Source of the DNA: Candidatus Thorarchaeota archaeon
GTDB lineage: Archaea > Asgardarchaeota > Thorarchaeia > Thorarchaeales > Thorarchaeaceae
Assembly: GCA_020348985.1 (NCBI GenBank)
Contig: CP070761.1
Span: 2,739,387-2,781,408 of the forward strand
Reading direction: 5' to 3'
DNA length: 42,022 bases
This document shows, piece by piece, positions 17,423-26,154 of the stretch (positions are counted from its first letter, which is position 1; every line of letters starts with the position of its first letter). The position numbers and the translations under genes are program-made. The notes beneath the pieces were generated by a model, which did no database searches, had not been told where the DNA came from, and was given only the letters and a program-made list of their open reading frames with translations.

Positions 17423-19204
17423 ATGGTATCAAACATGCTCACACTTGAAGAAACTATAGAGCAAATTCTGAAACATTTGCCGCATTATGACAAGAAAGAC
17501 ATCCTAAAGATGATTGAAGAGAAGCGTCAAGAGCTCGGTCCTGATGTTATCAATGAGGAATCGGCTGCAATGATTGTTGCACGTGAACTCGGCGTGGATC
17601 TGCTGCAGGATTCACCAAGAGCGCGCTTTACAATCGAGGACATAACTGAGGGGTCCAGAAGTGTAACACTGACAGCGAAGGTAGTCAACGTGGGAACTGT
17701 TCGTACCTTCTCTCGGCGTGATGGCAACAATGGAATGGTGACGAGCATTGTAATAGCTGACAGTACGGGAAAGATACGAGTAGCATTGTGGGATGAGATC
17801 ACCCGAGCGGTTTCTGAAGGTCACGTTACTGTTGGAAGTGTGGTTCAGATTCGAGGCGCTTATGCAAAGAAGGGGTTGAGAGATTCTCTCGAACTGAATC
17901 TGGGGAGACTAGGTGGAATTAGAGTCTTGGAGGACTATGAAACTGAAGACCTTGATATTGAAGTGGTCGATTCTGAGGTTTCCAAACTAGGAGAACTCGA
18001 AGATGGCATGTATGATTTGACCATCCTTGCAAGAGTAACACGGGTCTTTGAGCTTTCAACATTCACCCGCAAGAGCGACGACACGGAAGGCAAAGTGCTG
18101 AGTCTAATTGGAGCTGATGAAACGGGGTCAAGAAGGATTGTCTTCTGGGACAAGCATGCTGAAGACATGGAAAATGTGGAAGAAGGAGAGGTCATTCAGA
18201 TTACAGGGGCATATACTAGGGCTTCCAGAACGGATGATGTGGAAATCCATTCGAGCAGGTCCTCTACAATAGAAAGAGGAATCAAAGGAAAACTGGAATC
18301 GGTCGAAGCTAGTCCGGCTGCAAAGACATCTGAACCACTGGGAAGGAAGACTATTTCTGAATTGACACCGGACATGCGGAATGTGGATGTTGAGGGAAAG
18401 GTCACCAGAATATTCCCCCCAAATGAGTGGGAAAAGGACGGTAGAGAGGGAAAAGTACAGAATGTAGTCATTGTTGATGAGTCTGGCTTGGAGCTGCGAG
18501 TGACATTTTGGAATGAAACGGTTGAGCTGATAACAGACCTCAAGGACAGTGATGTCATAAGAGTGAAACATGGTTATGTACGCGAACGTGAAGGCAGGAT
18601 TGAGCTTCAGGTAGGCAGATTGGGACAAGTGGAGATAAACCCTGGAGACTCTCCACTTGATCAGTTAGAACTTCCTGAGTCCCCTCAGCAGACATTTGTG
18701 GCTCCTGATAGAGTTCCAATCGGAACCATAACAGAAGAGAGTGAAGGGAACACGATAGAAGTGGCCGGTATTGTCGTCGGTATATCTCAGACTTCTCCTG
18801 TATATGCAGCTTGTCCGAGCTGTAGGAAGAAGGCAGTGGAAGACAACGGGCAGTATGATTGCAGGACATGTGGGAAAGTCGAGAAACCTGACTACCGAAT
18901 GGCTTACAAAATCACTTTAGATGATGGCTCGAGTTCAATTAAGGTCACCCTGTTCGGGAGACCAGGAGAGAAACTGATGCAGATGACCGCTCAAGAAGCC
19001 CAGAAGCTCATTCAGGAAACGAAAGAAGAGAAGGAACCCATACGTGTCAGTCAGGACAAAATCCTTGGCAAGTACATCACAGTCCAAGGACGCGTGAACA
19101 AATTCAGAGATGCTATTGAAGTAACAGCCAGCAGACTAGAATTCACAGATCCCATTGAAGAAGTGAAGAAGCTCAGAGAAGAGGTCGAGGACCTGATGGA
19201 CTAG
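17423..19204 (+). CDS. RPA-like single-stranded DNA-binding protein with multiple OB folds and zinc ribbon
   Basis: Archaeal replication protein A type, 593 residues. An N-terminal helical part (about 1-55) precedes at least three similar OB folds, each with the run KVVNVGTVRTFSR / RVTRVFELSTFTR / KVTRIFPPNEWEK followed by a G-K-V-x-S/N-(I/L)-x-x-A/V-D-(S/E)-(T/S)-G strand and a (V/I)-(A/T)-(L/F)-W-(D/N)-(E/K) end. The last part holds a zinc ribbon (CPSC...CRTC) inside a fourth OB fold. The protein stabilises ssDNA in replication and repair. ATG 17423 is used; ATG 17435 is equally possible. It is convergent with the desulfurase gene. Confidence 0.92.
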   Translation: MVSNMLTLEETIEQILKHLPHYDKKDILKMIEEKRQELGPDVINEESAAMIVARELGVDLLQDSPRARFTIEDITEGSRSVTLTAKVVNVGTVRTFSRRDGNNGMVTSIVIADSTGKIRVALWDEITRAVSEGHVTVGSVVQIRGAYAKKGLRDSLELNLGRLGGIRVLEDYETEDLDIEVVDSEVSKLGELEDGMYDLTILARVTRVFELSTFTRKSDDTEGKVLSLIGADETGSRRIVFWDKHAEDMENVEEGEVIQITGAYTRASRTDDVEIHSSRSSTIERGIKGKLESVEASPAAKTSEPLGRKTISELTPDMRNVDVEGKVTRIFPPNEWEKDGREGKVQNVVIVDESGLELRVTFWNETVELITDLKDSDVIRVKHGYVREREGRIELQVGRLGQVEINPGDSPLDQLELPESPQQTFVAPDRVPIGTITEESEGNTIEVAGIVVGISQTSPVYAACPSCRKKAVEDNGQYDCRTCGKVEKPDYRMAYKITLDDGSSSIKVTLFGRPGEKLMQMTAQEAQKLIQETKEEKEPIRVSQDKILGKYITVQGRVNKFRDAIEVTASRLEFTDPIEEVKKLREEVEDLMD

Positions 19205-20448
19205 GAACTCGCTTCAATCAGTGTTTGTAGACCTTCAAGGAAAGCGTCAACATCTGCGGAATTGTTGTACAGGTAGAAACTGGCTCTTGCTGAACCCTTC
19301 TTAGGATCGATGCCTATCTGGTAATGGAAAGGACCAACACAGTGCCAACCGGATCGGATCATTACACTGCATTCTTCATTGAGAAATGTTGCAATGTCAT
19401 GGGCGGAATCGACTGTATCTACGGTGAAAGTGACAAGACCCGTTTTGAGATTGATATCCTCGGTTCCAATGATACGTACGCTTTCCATGCCCTTCAATTC
19501 AATGAGGGCTTTGCTCAGTAAAGACCGCTCTCTTTTCTCAATATCGTCCATCCCAATCGAGCGGAGATAATCAGCAGCTGCACCTGCACCGATTGCACCC
19601 GCGTAGTTCTGTAGACCCGCTTCGAATTTCTCGGGAGGAGGAAGGTACTCTGGGATAATCTGACCATTCTCGTACTTCACATCTGATACTGTGTCGCCAC
19701 CAACCAGAAACATGTTCATTGATTCTAGTAGGTCCCTCTTTCCATACAGAACACCTACACCGGTGGGACCACACATTTTGTGAACGGATATTGCTGAGAA
19801 GTCGACGTCTAGTTTCTGAACATCGAGTGGATGATGAGGTGCATATTGAGCATCATCAGACATGACCAAAGCATCTCTGTCATGCGCCATCTCGACTATC
19901 TCTTTCATCGGTGCAACAGTACCAGTAACATTCGAAGAATGTACGACAGAAACAAGTCTCGTTCTGCCATCTATGGCGTTCTTCCAGTCTTCTAGGTCAA
20001 AAGTTCCGTCATTCTTGGCTTCAACAATCGCTACGTCTAGTCCATCTCTTCGAGCTCGCTCGATGAAGGGCAATGATCCACTGTGATGTTCCAATGTTGT
20101 CGTTACAATCTTTGCATCTTTGGGAAGTTTCACGCAGTTGGCTACTATGTTCATTGACTCGGTCGCATTTCTTGTCCAGACTACTTCATCGGTGTGCTCA
20201 GCATTGATGAACTCTGCGAACTTCTCACGAGAATCACTATACGCATTTGAAGCCTCTTCACCCAGCTTATGTATGCTTCTTCCGGCGCAGGCAGGATACT
20301 TTTCATAATATTCACTCATCGCATCAATGACTTGTCGAGGTTTCAAAGCCATGCAAGCGCTGTCCAAGTATACGAGGGGTCTTCCGTTGATTACTCGCTT
20401 GAGTACAGGAAAGTCTTCTCTTATGCGATCCCAGTCAACCATTATCAA
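19201..20448 (-). CDS. Cysteine desulfurase, SufS/CsdA class
   Basis: PLP enzyme that takes sulfur from cysteine as an enzyme-bound persulfide for Fe-S clusters and sulfur-modified tRNAs. The 415-residue protein shows the SufS pattern: YLDSACMALKP near residue 27, TTTLEHHSG around the PLP-stacking His121/122, MSDDAQ with the PLP Asp, the PLP lysine Lys224 in SVHKMCGP, and the active cysteine Cys370 in RSGWHCVGPFH. The upstream winged-helix gene overlaps its start by four bases. No SufBC or IscU-like scaffold gene is adjacent. Many Fe-S proteins in this window (XPD, RpoD, dehydratase) would depend on such an enzyme. Confidence 0.94.
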   Translation of the reverse strand: MIMVDWDRIREDFPVLKRVINGRPLVYLDSACMALKPRQVIDAMSEYYEKYPACAGRSIHKLGEEASNAYSDSREKFAEFINAEHTDEVVWTRNATESMNIVANCVKLPKDAKIVTTTLEHHSGSLPFIERARRDGLDVAIVEAKNDGTFDLEDWKNAIDGRTRLVSVVHSSNVTGTVAPMKEIVEMAHDRDALVMSDDAQYAPHHPLDVQKLDVDFSAISVHKMCGPTGVGVLYGKRDLLESMNMFLVGGDTVSDVKYENGQIIPEYLPPPEKFEAGLQNYAGAIGAGAAADYLRSIGMDDIEKRERSLLSKALIELKGMESVRIIGTEDINLKTGLVTFTVDTVDSAHDIATFLNEECSVMIRSGWHCVGPFHYQIGIDPKKGSARASFYLYNNSADVDAFLEGLQTLIEASS

Positions 20449-20678
20449 TCCCTCACAAGGACCCAGCGGTAGCCGCCTTTGCCGAATTTCTTCGTTATCA
20501 GACCTCTCTCTACAAGTTGATTTGCGCCTGCTACAACAGAATCTCCTCCAGCACAGTCTGCGCAGAGATCCGAATGCTCTGGCTTCTTGGCTCTGGCAAG
20601 AATCTCAGTAGTTGTCAGTGATTCCCCGGACTCCAGAATGCGTAGAACACATTGCGCGTTCCTTGTGAGGTCGGTCAT
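20445..20678 (-). CDS. Small winged-helix protein with CxxC, coupled to cysteine desulfurase
   Basis: 77 residues from the ATG at 20678, which has GGAG nine bases upstream; the frame is open to a TTG at 20741. The body is a winged helix: LTRNAQCVLRILESG, then TTTEILARA as the turn to the recognition helix, then VVAGANQLVERGLITKKF and a final wing GKGGYRWVLVRD. Between them lies SDLCADCAGGD, a C-x2-C that could hold metal or an Fe-S cluster with Cys10, or sense thiols. Its stop overlaps the desulfurase start by four bases, so the pair should be co-translated. Autoregulation of sulfur or Fe-S supply is an inference; IscR-like logic but a different protein. Confidence 0.72.
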   Translation of the reverse strand: MTDLTRNAQCVLRILESGESLTTTEILARAKKPEHSDLCADCAGGDSVVAGANQLVERGLITKKFGKGGYRWVLVRD

Positions 20679-20831
20679 TGGTTTCGGCTCCGAGCAGACT
20701 GTAATATGAAGGCTTCTGTCAGATGTTGTCATAGATGACAAGCCTTAAATGAAATCTGACATGGTCGAGCCCGCTCTGTTTCTTTCGGGCTCTACGTTCG
20801 GATTGTGTGAAATAGGCGAAGGTGAACAGAA

Positions 20832-21086
20832 TTGGGTAGAAGGCGAAGACAGAAAGTCCGGCGTCGGCCTCAGAGACGAATTCCAGACGTATATCCGTGT
20901 CCTGAATGCGGCAACACGGCCGTCAAAATCGAGATATACAGAGACAACAAGATTGCAACGGTTAGATGTGGTTCGTGCTCATTGGAAATGTCCATCGACG
21001 GCGACAAGGTCGGTCCGCTCACTGAAGCTGTTGATATATACGGCGATTTCATAGATGTGTTCTACCAGAGCCGAGAGAGTACTTGA
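20832..21086 (+). CDS. Elf1/ELOF1-type transcription elongation factor
   Basis: An 84-residue basic protein. The very basic N-terminus (GRRRRQKVRRR) is followed by a four-Cys zinc ribbon (CPECG...CGSC) and by the closing motif AVDIYGDFIDVFY, which corresponds to PIDVYSDWIDACE of eukaryotic Elf1. Elf1 binds elongating RNA polymerase II; archaeal homologues are known in several phyla. The start is TTG 20832, with GGTG seven bases upstream. It is divergent from the winged-helix gene and upstream of the small membrane protein. Confidence 0.85.
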   Translation: MGRRRRQKVRRRPQRRIPDVYPCPECGNTAVKIEIYRDNKIATVRCGSCSLEMSIDGDKVGPLTEAVDIYGDFIDVFYQSREST

Positions 21087-21150
21087 TAGTTCAATACTCG
21101 GAATTCAGCAACGATTATAAGAGAAGCAAATCCGGGGTCACGGGATTCCC

Positions 21151-21264
21151 ATGCAGACCAGTTTCATCGAACAGATTATGCCCATCGTTCTCAACGTCAT
21201 GGGTTTCATGGCATTGTTGATAATACTGGGCTACATGGTCTATGGTGAAGAGGAAGAGGAATAA
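21151..21264 (+). CDS. 37-residue single-pass membrane protein
   Basis: A short open frame from ATG 21151 to TAA 21264. The product starts MQTSFIEQIMP, runs through one hydrophobic helix of about 20 residues (VLNVMGFMALLIILGYMVY) and ends with five consecutive Glu. A TTATAA sequence at about 21115 could be its TATA box. It sits between elf1 and the 76-residue gene in a tight same-strand series. It resembles no family I can name. The length and topology recall the mini-subunit OST4, but I see no sequence match that would support that. Confidence 0.5.
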   Translation: MQTSFIEQIMPIVLNVMGFMALLIILGYMVYGEEEEE

Positions 21265-21285
21265 TCAAACGGAAGCGTTCTCCCG

Positions 21286-21516
21286 ATGGGCTCTATTGAA
21301 TCCATTCAGCTTGCTTTCGAGAACGTAAAAGCTTACATTACAAACACTGATGCAATGAAGAGCTTGGTTCAAGAGCTCTCATCTGAAGTCAACTCACCTA
21401 ACGAATTCCTTGACACGCTTTACGATAGGATGAGTAGCGCTGAAATCACTCTGAAGACTGATATCAGGATTCTTCTGAATGAGATTGAGAGGTTACAGCG
21501 CAAGGAGTCTGGTTGA
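21286..21516 (+). CDS. Small helical protein upstream of lhr, unknown
   Basis: 76 residues, almost entirely predicted helix (SIQLAFENVKAYI, MKSLVQELSSEV, FLDTLYDRM, LKTDIRILLNEIERLQRK), with no Cys, membrane segment or known motif. The C-terminal helix could form a coiled coil. The stop codon TGA at 21514-21516 overlaps the ATG of the Lhr helicase by one base, and the Lhr ribosome binding site AAGGAG lies inside this gene, so the two are translationally linked. It may be a helicase partner; no function is known to me. Confidence 0.68.
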   Translation: MGSIESIQLAFENVKAYITNTDAMKSLVQELSSEVNSPNEFLDTLYDRMSSAEITLKTDIRILLNEIERLQRKESG

Positions 21517-24353
21517 TGAGTGGATTCGAGCTTCTGGATTCTGCTATCACTTCTTTTCTTGCAACCAAGAACTTAGTGAAGCCTACACCAATTCAATCGT
21601 CCTCAATTCAGAAAGTACTTGATGGTGATAACGTTCTACTTCTTGCACCAACTGGAACTGGTAAGACAGAAGCTGCACTCCTACCATTAGTACATCGCCT
21701 TCTCGAGATGAAGAAGGAGAGAGAGCTTTTCGGGTTCTATGTTCTCTACATTACCCCACTTCGTGCGCTGAATCGTGATGTATTCCTGCGAATAGAAGAA
21801 CTGTGTGCACACTTGGGACTAAATGTCTCTGTTAGACATGGAGACACAACTCAATATGCTCGGAGAAAACAGGCACTATCCCCACCTCATATTCTGATTA
21901 CAACCCCAGAAACTTTGCAGGCAGTACTGCCTGGAAAGAGATTGAAAGAGCATCTGAAATCTGTGTTTGCTATAGTTGTTGACGAAATTCACGAATTGGC
22001 GGACAGCAAACGAGGTACCCAGCTGAGTCTTGGACTAGAACGCGTCGATAGAATTGCTAACCAAGAAGTTCAAAGAATCGGGCTTTCCGCGACTGTTGGA
22101 AACCCAAAAGAAGTTGCCGACCTTGTAAAAGGTGGGAGAAGTGACGTTAACATCATCTGGGCAGGTTACGATTCACGGGAGACAAGGCTTCGCGTTGAAT
22201 CACCCGTTCCTTCGGAGGAACAGCGGAAGTTGGCTCGGACGCTATCATATCCAGCCTATTCAACTGCAAGGCTTCAGAAGATTGTGGAGCTGATAGAGAA
22301 TCACGATACAACACTTGTGTTTGTGAACACGAGATCTTTTGCAGAAGTCCTTGGTTCGAAGATGAGAGCTTTGAAACCGTCGTTTGAATTCGATGTGCAT
22401 CACGGTTCATTGTCAAAAGATGTGCGACTAGCAGCTGAAGGCAGATTGAAGAAATCAATATCGAAAGCGATTATTGCTACGTCAAGTCTCGAATTGGGAA
22501 TTGACATTGGTACAGCTGATCTGGTTATTCAGTATTCATCGCCTCGTGAGGTTTCCAGAGCACTGCAACGCACTGGACGTGCAGGACACAGTGTAGGCAT
22601 GGTCTCAGAAGGCGTGATACTGGCTACAGCCAATCTCGATGATATCACTGAATCTGGAGTTATTCTACGTCGAGCCAGGAAGAACAAGGTGGAAAGAGCG
22701 AGTATCCCGAAGAAGACTTGGGATGTTCTTTGTCATCAGATTAGCGGCATTGTTCTAGAGACGGGTGAGATTCAGCGCTCCGTCCTAATGACGATGGTGA
22801 AGTCGGCTTATCCATTCTCTTTCATTGATGACTCTGAACTTGATAGAGTTCTGCGATTCATGATTGACAGGAAGATTGTGAAACTGATTGACGATAAGGT
22901 GGTGAGAGGACCCAGATCAAGACAATTCTATTACGAACATCTTTCTACAATACCAGATGTCAGTCAAGTCAAGGCGGTGGATATTGCCACAAGGACACCG
23001 ATTGGAGTTTTGGACGAGAGCTATGTGAACGAACATTTGGAAATTGGCCAAGTATTCGTGATAAGAGGTCGGCCATGGTATGTTGTAAGTATAGAGGATG
23101 AGGAGTTGATGTGTGCTCCTGCAGGTGGGACTGAGTCGGATGCTCCGAAATGGGTTGGAGAGATGATCCCAGTCCCCTACGAGGTAGCTACAGAAGTTGG
23201 AGAGCTTTGGGATTCTGTTGTGAACATCGGCAGTGATAATGCACGAGGCATGTTGAAGAACCGCTATGGCATAGTTGGAGAAGCACAAGATCATGTCATC
23301 GACACACTGAAAGCGGCCAAGGATTCGCTAGGCGTCCTTCCATCAGCTGAACGTGTTGTCATAGAGAGTCTTGCAGAGGGTGTTGTGCTGCATGTGCCGT
23401 TGGGAACCAAAGCAAATGAAACACTCGGAATACTCGTTGCCTCGTTGCTTACAACGAGAATGGGAACTGATGTGGCGGTTGAAAGAGACCCGTATAGAGT
23501 ACTAATGACATCAAATGAACGCATCAACTCAGAGATGATTGTAGAAACCATCAGAGAATACAGCCCAGAGCATGTCTCAGCCATACTAAGACTAGCTATG
23601 AAACGGACTCAGACATTTGCTTCAAGATTCATTCATGTCGGCAAGCGAATGGGGATCATCCGACGTGATGCCAAAACAAAGGAGATCCCAACTCGCCGGC
23701 TAATAGACACGTTCGAAGATTCACCAGTGTTTGAGGAAGCTATGAGAGAAGTCTTGGATGAGAAGTTGGACGAGAAAAGAGTACTTGATTTCTTCCGGAG
23801 TGTGTCTGAAGGGGCTGTAGAAATCCATGTAGTGTATAATGAACAGCCTTCTCCTCTTGCCAGATTGATATTGGAAGAAAAGACTAGGTTTGAGGTCATG
23901 GCCGAAATAACAGAAGAAGAGGAAGTACTCAGATTACTGGAAGACCGACTTCTTTCGAAACGGTTCAGGTTTGTCTGCATGGCAAAAGGAGATTGGAACT
24001 CGGTGAGAACTGTCTCAACTCTGGACAACGAGCCTTCTTGTCCCGTGTGCGGCTCCAAGAGATTGGCTGCAACAACACCAATTGAGAAGGGTCTCCAGAA
24101 GATAGTGAGGAAGGCACTGAGGGGTGAAAGCCTATCAGCTGCTGATATGAAGATGTATAAGATGGCTGATATGATAGCAGATTTGGTTTCATATTACGGA
24201 AGAGCAGCGCTTGTAGTATTGGCTGGGAGAGGTGTAGGTCCACAGACAGCGTCGAGGATTCTAAAGCCCGGTCTCACGAACAGGCTTGATCTACTCCGAG
24301 AGATAGTGGCAGCTGAGAAAGACTATGCCCGAACAAGACCGTTCTGGGATTGA
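21516..24353 (+). CDS. lhr: Lhr-type ATP-dependent helicase
   Basis: Large helicase-related superfamily 2 enzyme, about 945 residues. Motif I APTGTGKTE (Lys50), Ib TTPETLQ, II VVDEIHEL, III LSATVGNP, then helicase domain 2 with FVNTRSFAEVLG, VHHGSLSKDVR, ATSSLELGIDIG and the motif VI QRTGRAGHS. A long Lhr-core region follows, and a C-terminal CPVCGSKRL pair may bind zinc. Archaeal Lhr proteins unwind forked DNA and hybrids 3' to 5'. The ATG at 21516 has a perfect AAGGAG (21502-21507) eight bases upstream. The end overlaps the EngB-type gene by 29 bases. Confidence 0.93.
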   Translation: MSGFELLDSAITSFLATKNLVKPTPIQSSSIQKVLDGDNVLLLAPTGTGKTEAALLPLVHRLLEMKKERELFGFYVLYITPLRALNRDVFLRIEELCAHLGLNVSVRHGDTTQYARRKQALSPPHILITTPETLQAVLPGKRLKEHLKSVFAIVVDEIHELADSKRGTQLSLGLERVDRIANQEVQRIGLSATVGNPKEVADLVKGGRSDVNIIWAGYDSRETRLRVESPVPSEEQRKLARTLSYPAYSTARLQKIVELIENHDTTLVFVNTRSFAEVLGSKMRALKPSFEFDVHHGSLSKDVRLAAEGRLKKSISKAIIATSSLELGIDIGTADLVIQYSSPREVSRALQRTGRAGHSVGMVSEGVILATANLDDITESGVILRRARKNKVERASIPKKTWDVLCHQISGIVLETGEIQRSVLMTMVKSAYPFSFIDDSELDRVLRFMIDRKIVKLIDDKVVRGPRSRQFYYEHLSTIPDVSQVKAVDIATRTPIGVLDESYVNEHLEIGQVFVIRGRPWYVVSIEDEELMCAPAGGTESDAPKWVGEMIPVPYEVATEVGELWDSVVNIGSDNARGMLKNRYGIVGEAQDHVIDTLKAAKDSLGVLPSAERVVIESLAEGVVLHVPLGTKANETLGILVASLLTTRMGTDVAVERDPYRVLMTSNERINSEMIVETIREYSPEHVSAILRLAMKRTQTFASRFIHVGKRMGIIRRDAKTKEIPTRRLIDTFEDSPVFEEAMREVLDEKLDEKRVLDFFRSVSEGAVEIHVVYNEQPSPLARLILEEKTRFEVMAEITEEEEVLRLLEDRLLSKRFRFVCMAKGDWNSVRTVSTLDNEPSCPVCGSKRLAATTPIEKGLQKIVRKALRGESLSAADMKMYKMADMIADLVSYYGRAALVVLAGRGVGPQTASRILKPGLTNRLDLLREIVAAEKDYARTRPFWD

Positions 24354-24945
24354 CCCTGAAGATAAGCTAATTGTCATTGCAGGTCGTAGCAATGTGGGCA
24401 AGAGCAGTATGATAAGAGCGCTCACTGGGAGAAAGGTAAGAGTTGGAAAACGACCTGGAAGCACAAAGTGGGAGCAATTGATCGACCTTGGCGCCTTCTT
24501 GCTAGTAGACATGGCAGGTTTTGGCTTCATGGCTGGACAGAGCAAGACTGCGATTGAGGAAATGAAGACAGAGATTGTTAGAAAGCTGGAGAGTTGGGGC
24601 AGACAAATCGTCCTATCCATTCTCATTGTGGACATTTCGTTGTTCAGAACACTCTTCGAGAGATGGGACGCTCGAGACGAGATTCCAATCGATGTCGAGT
24701 TCTACAGCTTTCTTTCTGAAATATCACCTGAAGTCATTGTTGCAGCTAACAAGAGTGACAAGCTGAAGAAGAAACAGCTTGAGATTGACTTGGAATTCAT
24801 GAAGTCGTGTCTCGTCGAAATCGTTCCTAGTTCTGAACCCATTATTGTCCCAATATCTGCCACTAAAGGAAAAGGGGTACTCAGCCTGAAAGATGCGGTT
24901 GAGTGCTCACTGAGAGATAGAGACCTTGGAAAACCGAGTTGGTAA
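24325..24945 (+). CDS. EngB/YihA-family GTP-binding protein
   Basis: 206-residue TRAFAC GTPase. G1 is GRSNVGKSS (20-28), G3 is DMAGFGF, G4 is NKSD, and a late SATKGKG fits G5. The GRSNVGKSS spelling and the WEQ...DLGAFLLVDMAGFG run are typical of EngB, which helps ribosome assembly in bacteria and is widespread in archaea. The gene overlaps the 3' end of lhr by 29 bases and is convergent with the secreted protein gene one base away. Function in archaea is little known. Confidence 0.85.
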   Translation: MPEQDRSGIDPEDKLIVIAGRSNVGKSSMIRALTGRKVRVGKRPGSTKWEQLIDLGAFLLVDMAGFGFMAGQSKTAIEEMKTEIVRKLESWGRQIVLSILIVDISLFRTLFERWDARDEIPIDVEFYSFLSEISPEVIVAANKSDKLKKKQLEIDLEFMKSCLVEIVPSSEPIIVPISATKGKGVLSLKDAVECSLRDRDLGKPSW

Positions 24946-24946
24946 A

Positions 24947-26071
24947 CTATCGCTTGATTCTCTTGAATATGTAGAAAGCCACGCCGACTACAAGAATGGC
25001 TGAAGAAATAATGGCCATTGGAACTATGGCTCCGGGGGGCTCAGTAGAACCTTCAGAAAGCCAATTGAGCATATTCATGAAGAGCCTAGAATTATCCGCT
25101 TGGTAGAACCAACGTAGATCTGTGCGGTCATCTTCAAGAGGGAGATCCAATGTGCGAGCTGTAAACATCAGAGTAGACCCAGCAACGATGACTCTGCTCG
25201 TGTCATACTGGAACGCTGCTAACCATGGTGGGAATGTTCCATTTATAGCGGAATATGATAATGGTACTTCATTGAAAGCATCGAGACTCATGTTGGGGTA
25301 TGATAGGTTCGCCCAAGTGTTTGGCCCTCGACGATACTGAGCGAATGTTGTCTCATGACTCCTAGCAACTATGCTAGCATCGTCGATAGGCTTCAGAGTT
25401 GCAGTCATTGTGATTAGAGAGTTTATGTCTTTGAATATGGGGTGAGTTGTATCCCAGGTCGAAGAATCTAACTCAATGACCCAGGGGACCGTTTCGTTGA
25501 GAGCGTGTTCATAGTCGAACATAGTGTCTGCCCTCTGAGTTGGTAGACCTGCGCTTGTAGTATGATTGACACTGAATCTGACACCAGTCATGTTAATGCC
25601 ATCAAAGAAATTGTTGAGAGCATAGTTTTCTCCAAGATCTTGGAATGTCTGATCGGCAACCCAATAGGTGGAATTCTGAGAAATCGTTGGATCTCCAAGC
25701 GCCAATAGTGAGCTTCCATTCGCCAAGAACTCAACAATGCTTTCCAGCTCTTCTTGCCTAAATACGGAAGAGTTGTCTGGATCAGCTATGATCAGAATAT
25801 CCACATCACTCAAGATTGTATCATTGAGAGGATCTTCCTCGTTCAGCTTTACGATGTATTTGGTGGATGCATTGACCACGTCTAGCATGAGTTTCAGGTC
25901 ATAATCGGGATCCCTTGCATCGAATTGTTGTCGGTGTGTTGTATCATATAGCACAACTACGGTGTCCATCTCTTCTCTCTGGGCGGCTACCTCATACTGG
26001 AAACTCGATAATAGCAGCATGGCCACAATGAGAATGGTCCCGGTTCTTGACACAAACGTAGTACGGTGCAT
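24947..26071 (-). CDS. Sequon-rich secreted, C-terminally anchored protein with GIFT/GATase-like domain
   Basis: 374 residues. An N-terminal signal segment (TILIVAMLLLSSFQYEVAAQ, about 12-31) and a C-terminal membrane helix ending in FKRIKR leave about 310 residues outside the cell. The start of the outer part (TVVVLYDTTHRQQF, then DVDILIIADPD, then LESIVEFLANGSSLLALGDP) looks like the flavodoxin-like, ligand-binding domain shared by IFT52/GIFT, DUF4350 and GldG-type proteins. I count eleven N-x-S/T sequons (for example NAST, NDT, NSS, NGSS, NST, NMT, NHT, NET, NLS, NMS, NGT), so it is a likely substrate for the STT3 system. No transporter gene is adjacent. A TATA-like run TTTAAAAC lies about 55 bases upstream. 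Confidence 0.75.
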   Translation of the reverse strand: MHRTTFVSRTGTILIVAMLLLSSFQYEVAAQREEMDTVVVLYDTTHRQQFDARDPDYDLKLMLDVVNASTKYIVKLNEEDPLNDTILSDVDILIIADPDNSSVFRQEELESIVEFLANGSSLLALGDPTISQNSTYWVADQTFQDLGENYALNNFFDGINMTGVRFSVNHTTSAGLPTQRADTMFDYEHALNETVPWVIELDSSTWDTTHPIFKDINSLITMTATLKPIDDASIVARSHETTFAQYRRGPNTWANLSYPNMSLDAFNEVPLSYSAINGTFPPWLAAFQYDTSRVIVAGSTLMFTARTLDLPLEDDRTDLRWFYQADNSRLFMNMLNWLSEGSTEPPGAIVPMAIISSAILVVGVAFYIFKRIKR

Positions 26072-26154
26072 GGGCTGTTCCGACCTAGGTGCTTAGACAG
26101 CGGTCCACATCCTCGGCTGAGTTTTAAACTTAACCTTCAGGAAACGGTGCATGT

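Noticed and set aside
18128..18628. 166-residue minus-strand frame inside the RPA-like gene
   Set aside because: A shadow of the coding frame with no recognisable domain; the plus-strand gene is secure.
21151..21264. OST4-like mini-subunit
   Set aside because: Length (37) and a single membrane helix resemble OST4, but the residues do not line up beyond hydrophobicity. Small single-pass proteins are too common to use this as evidence.
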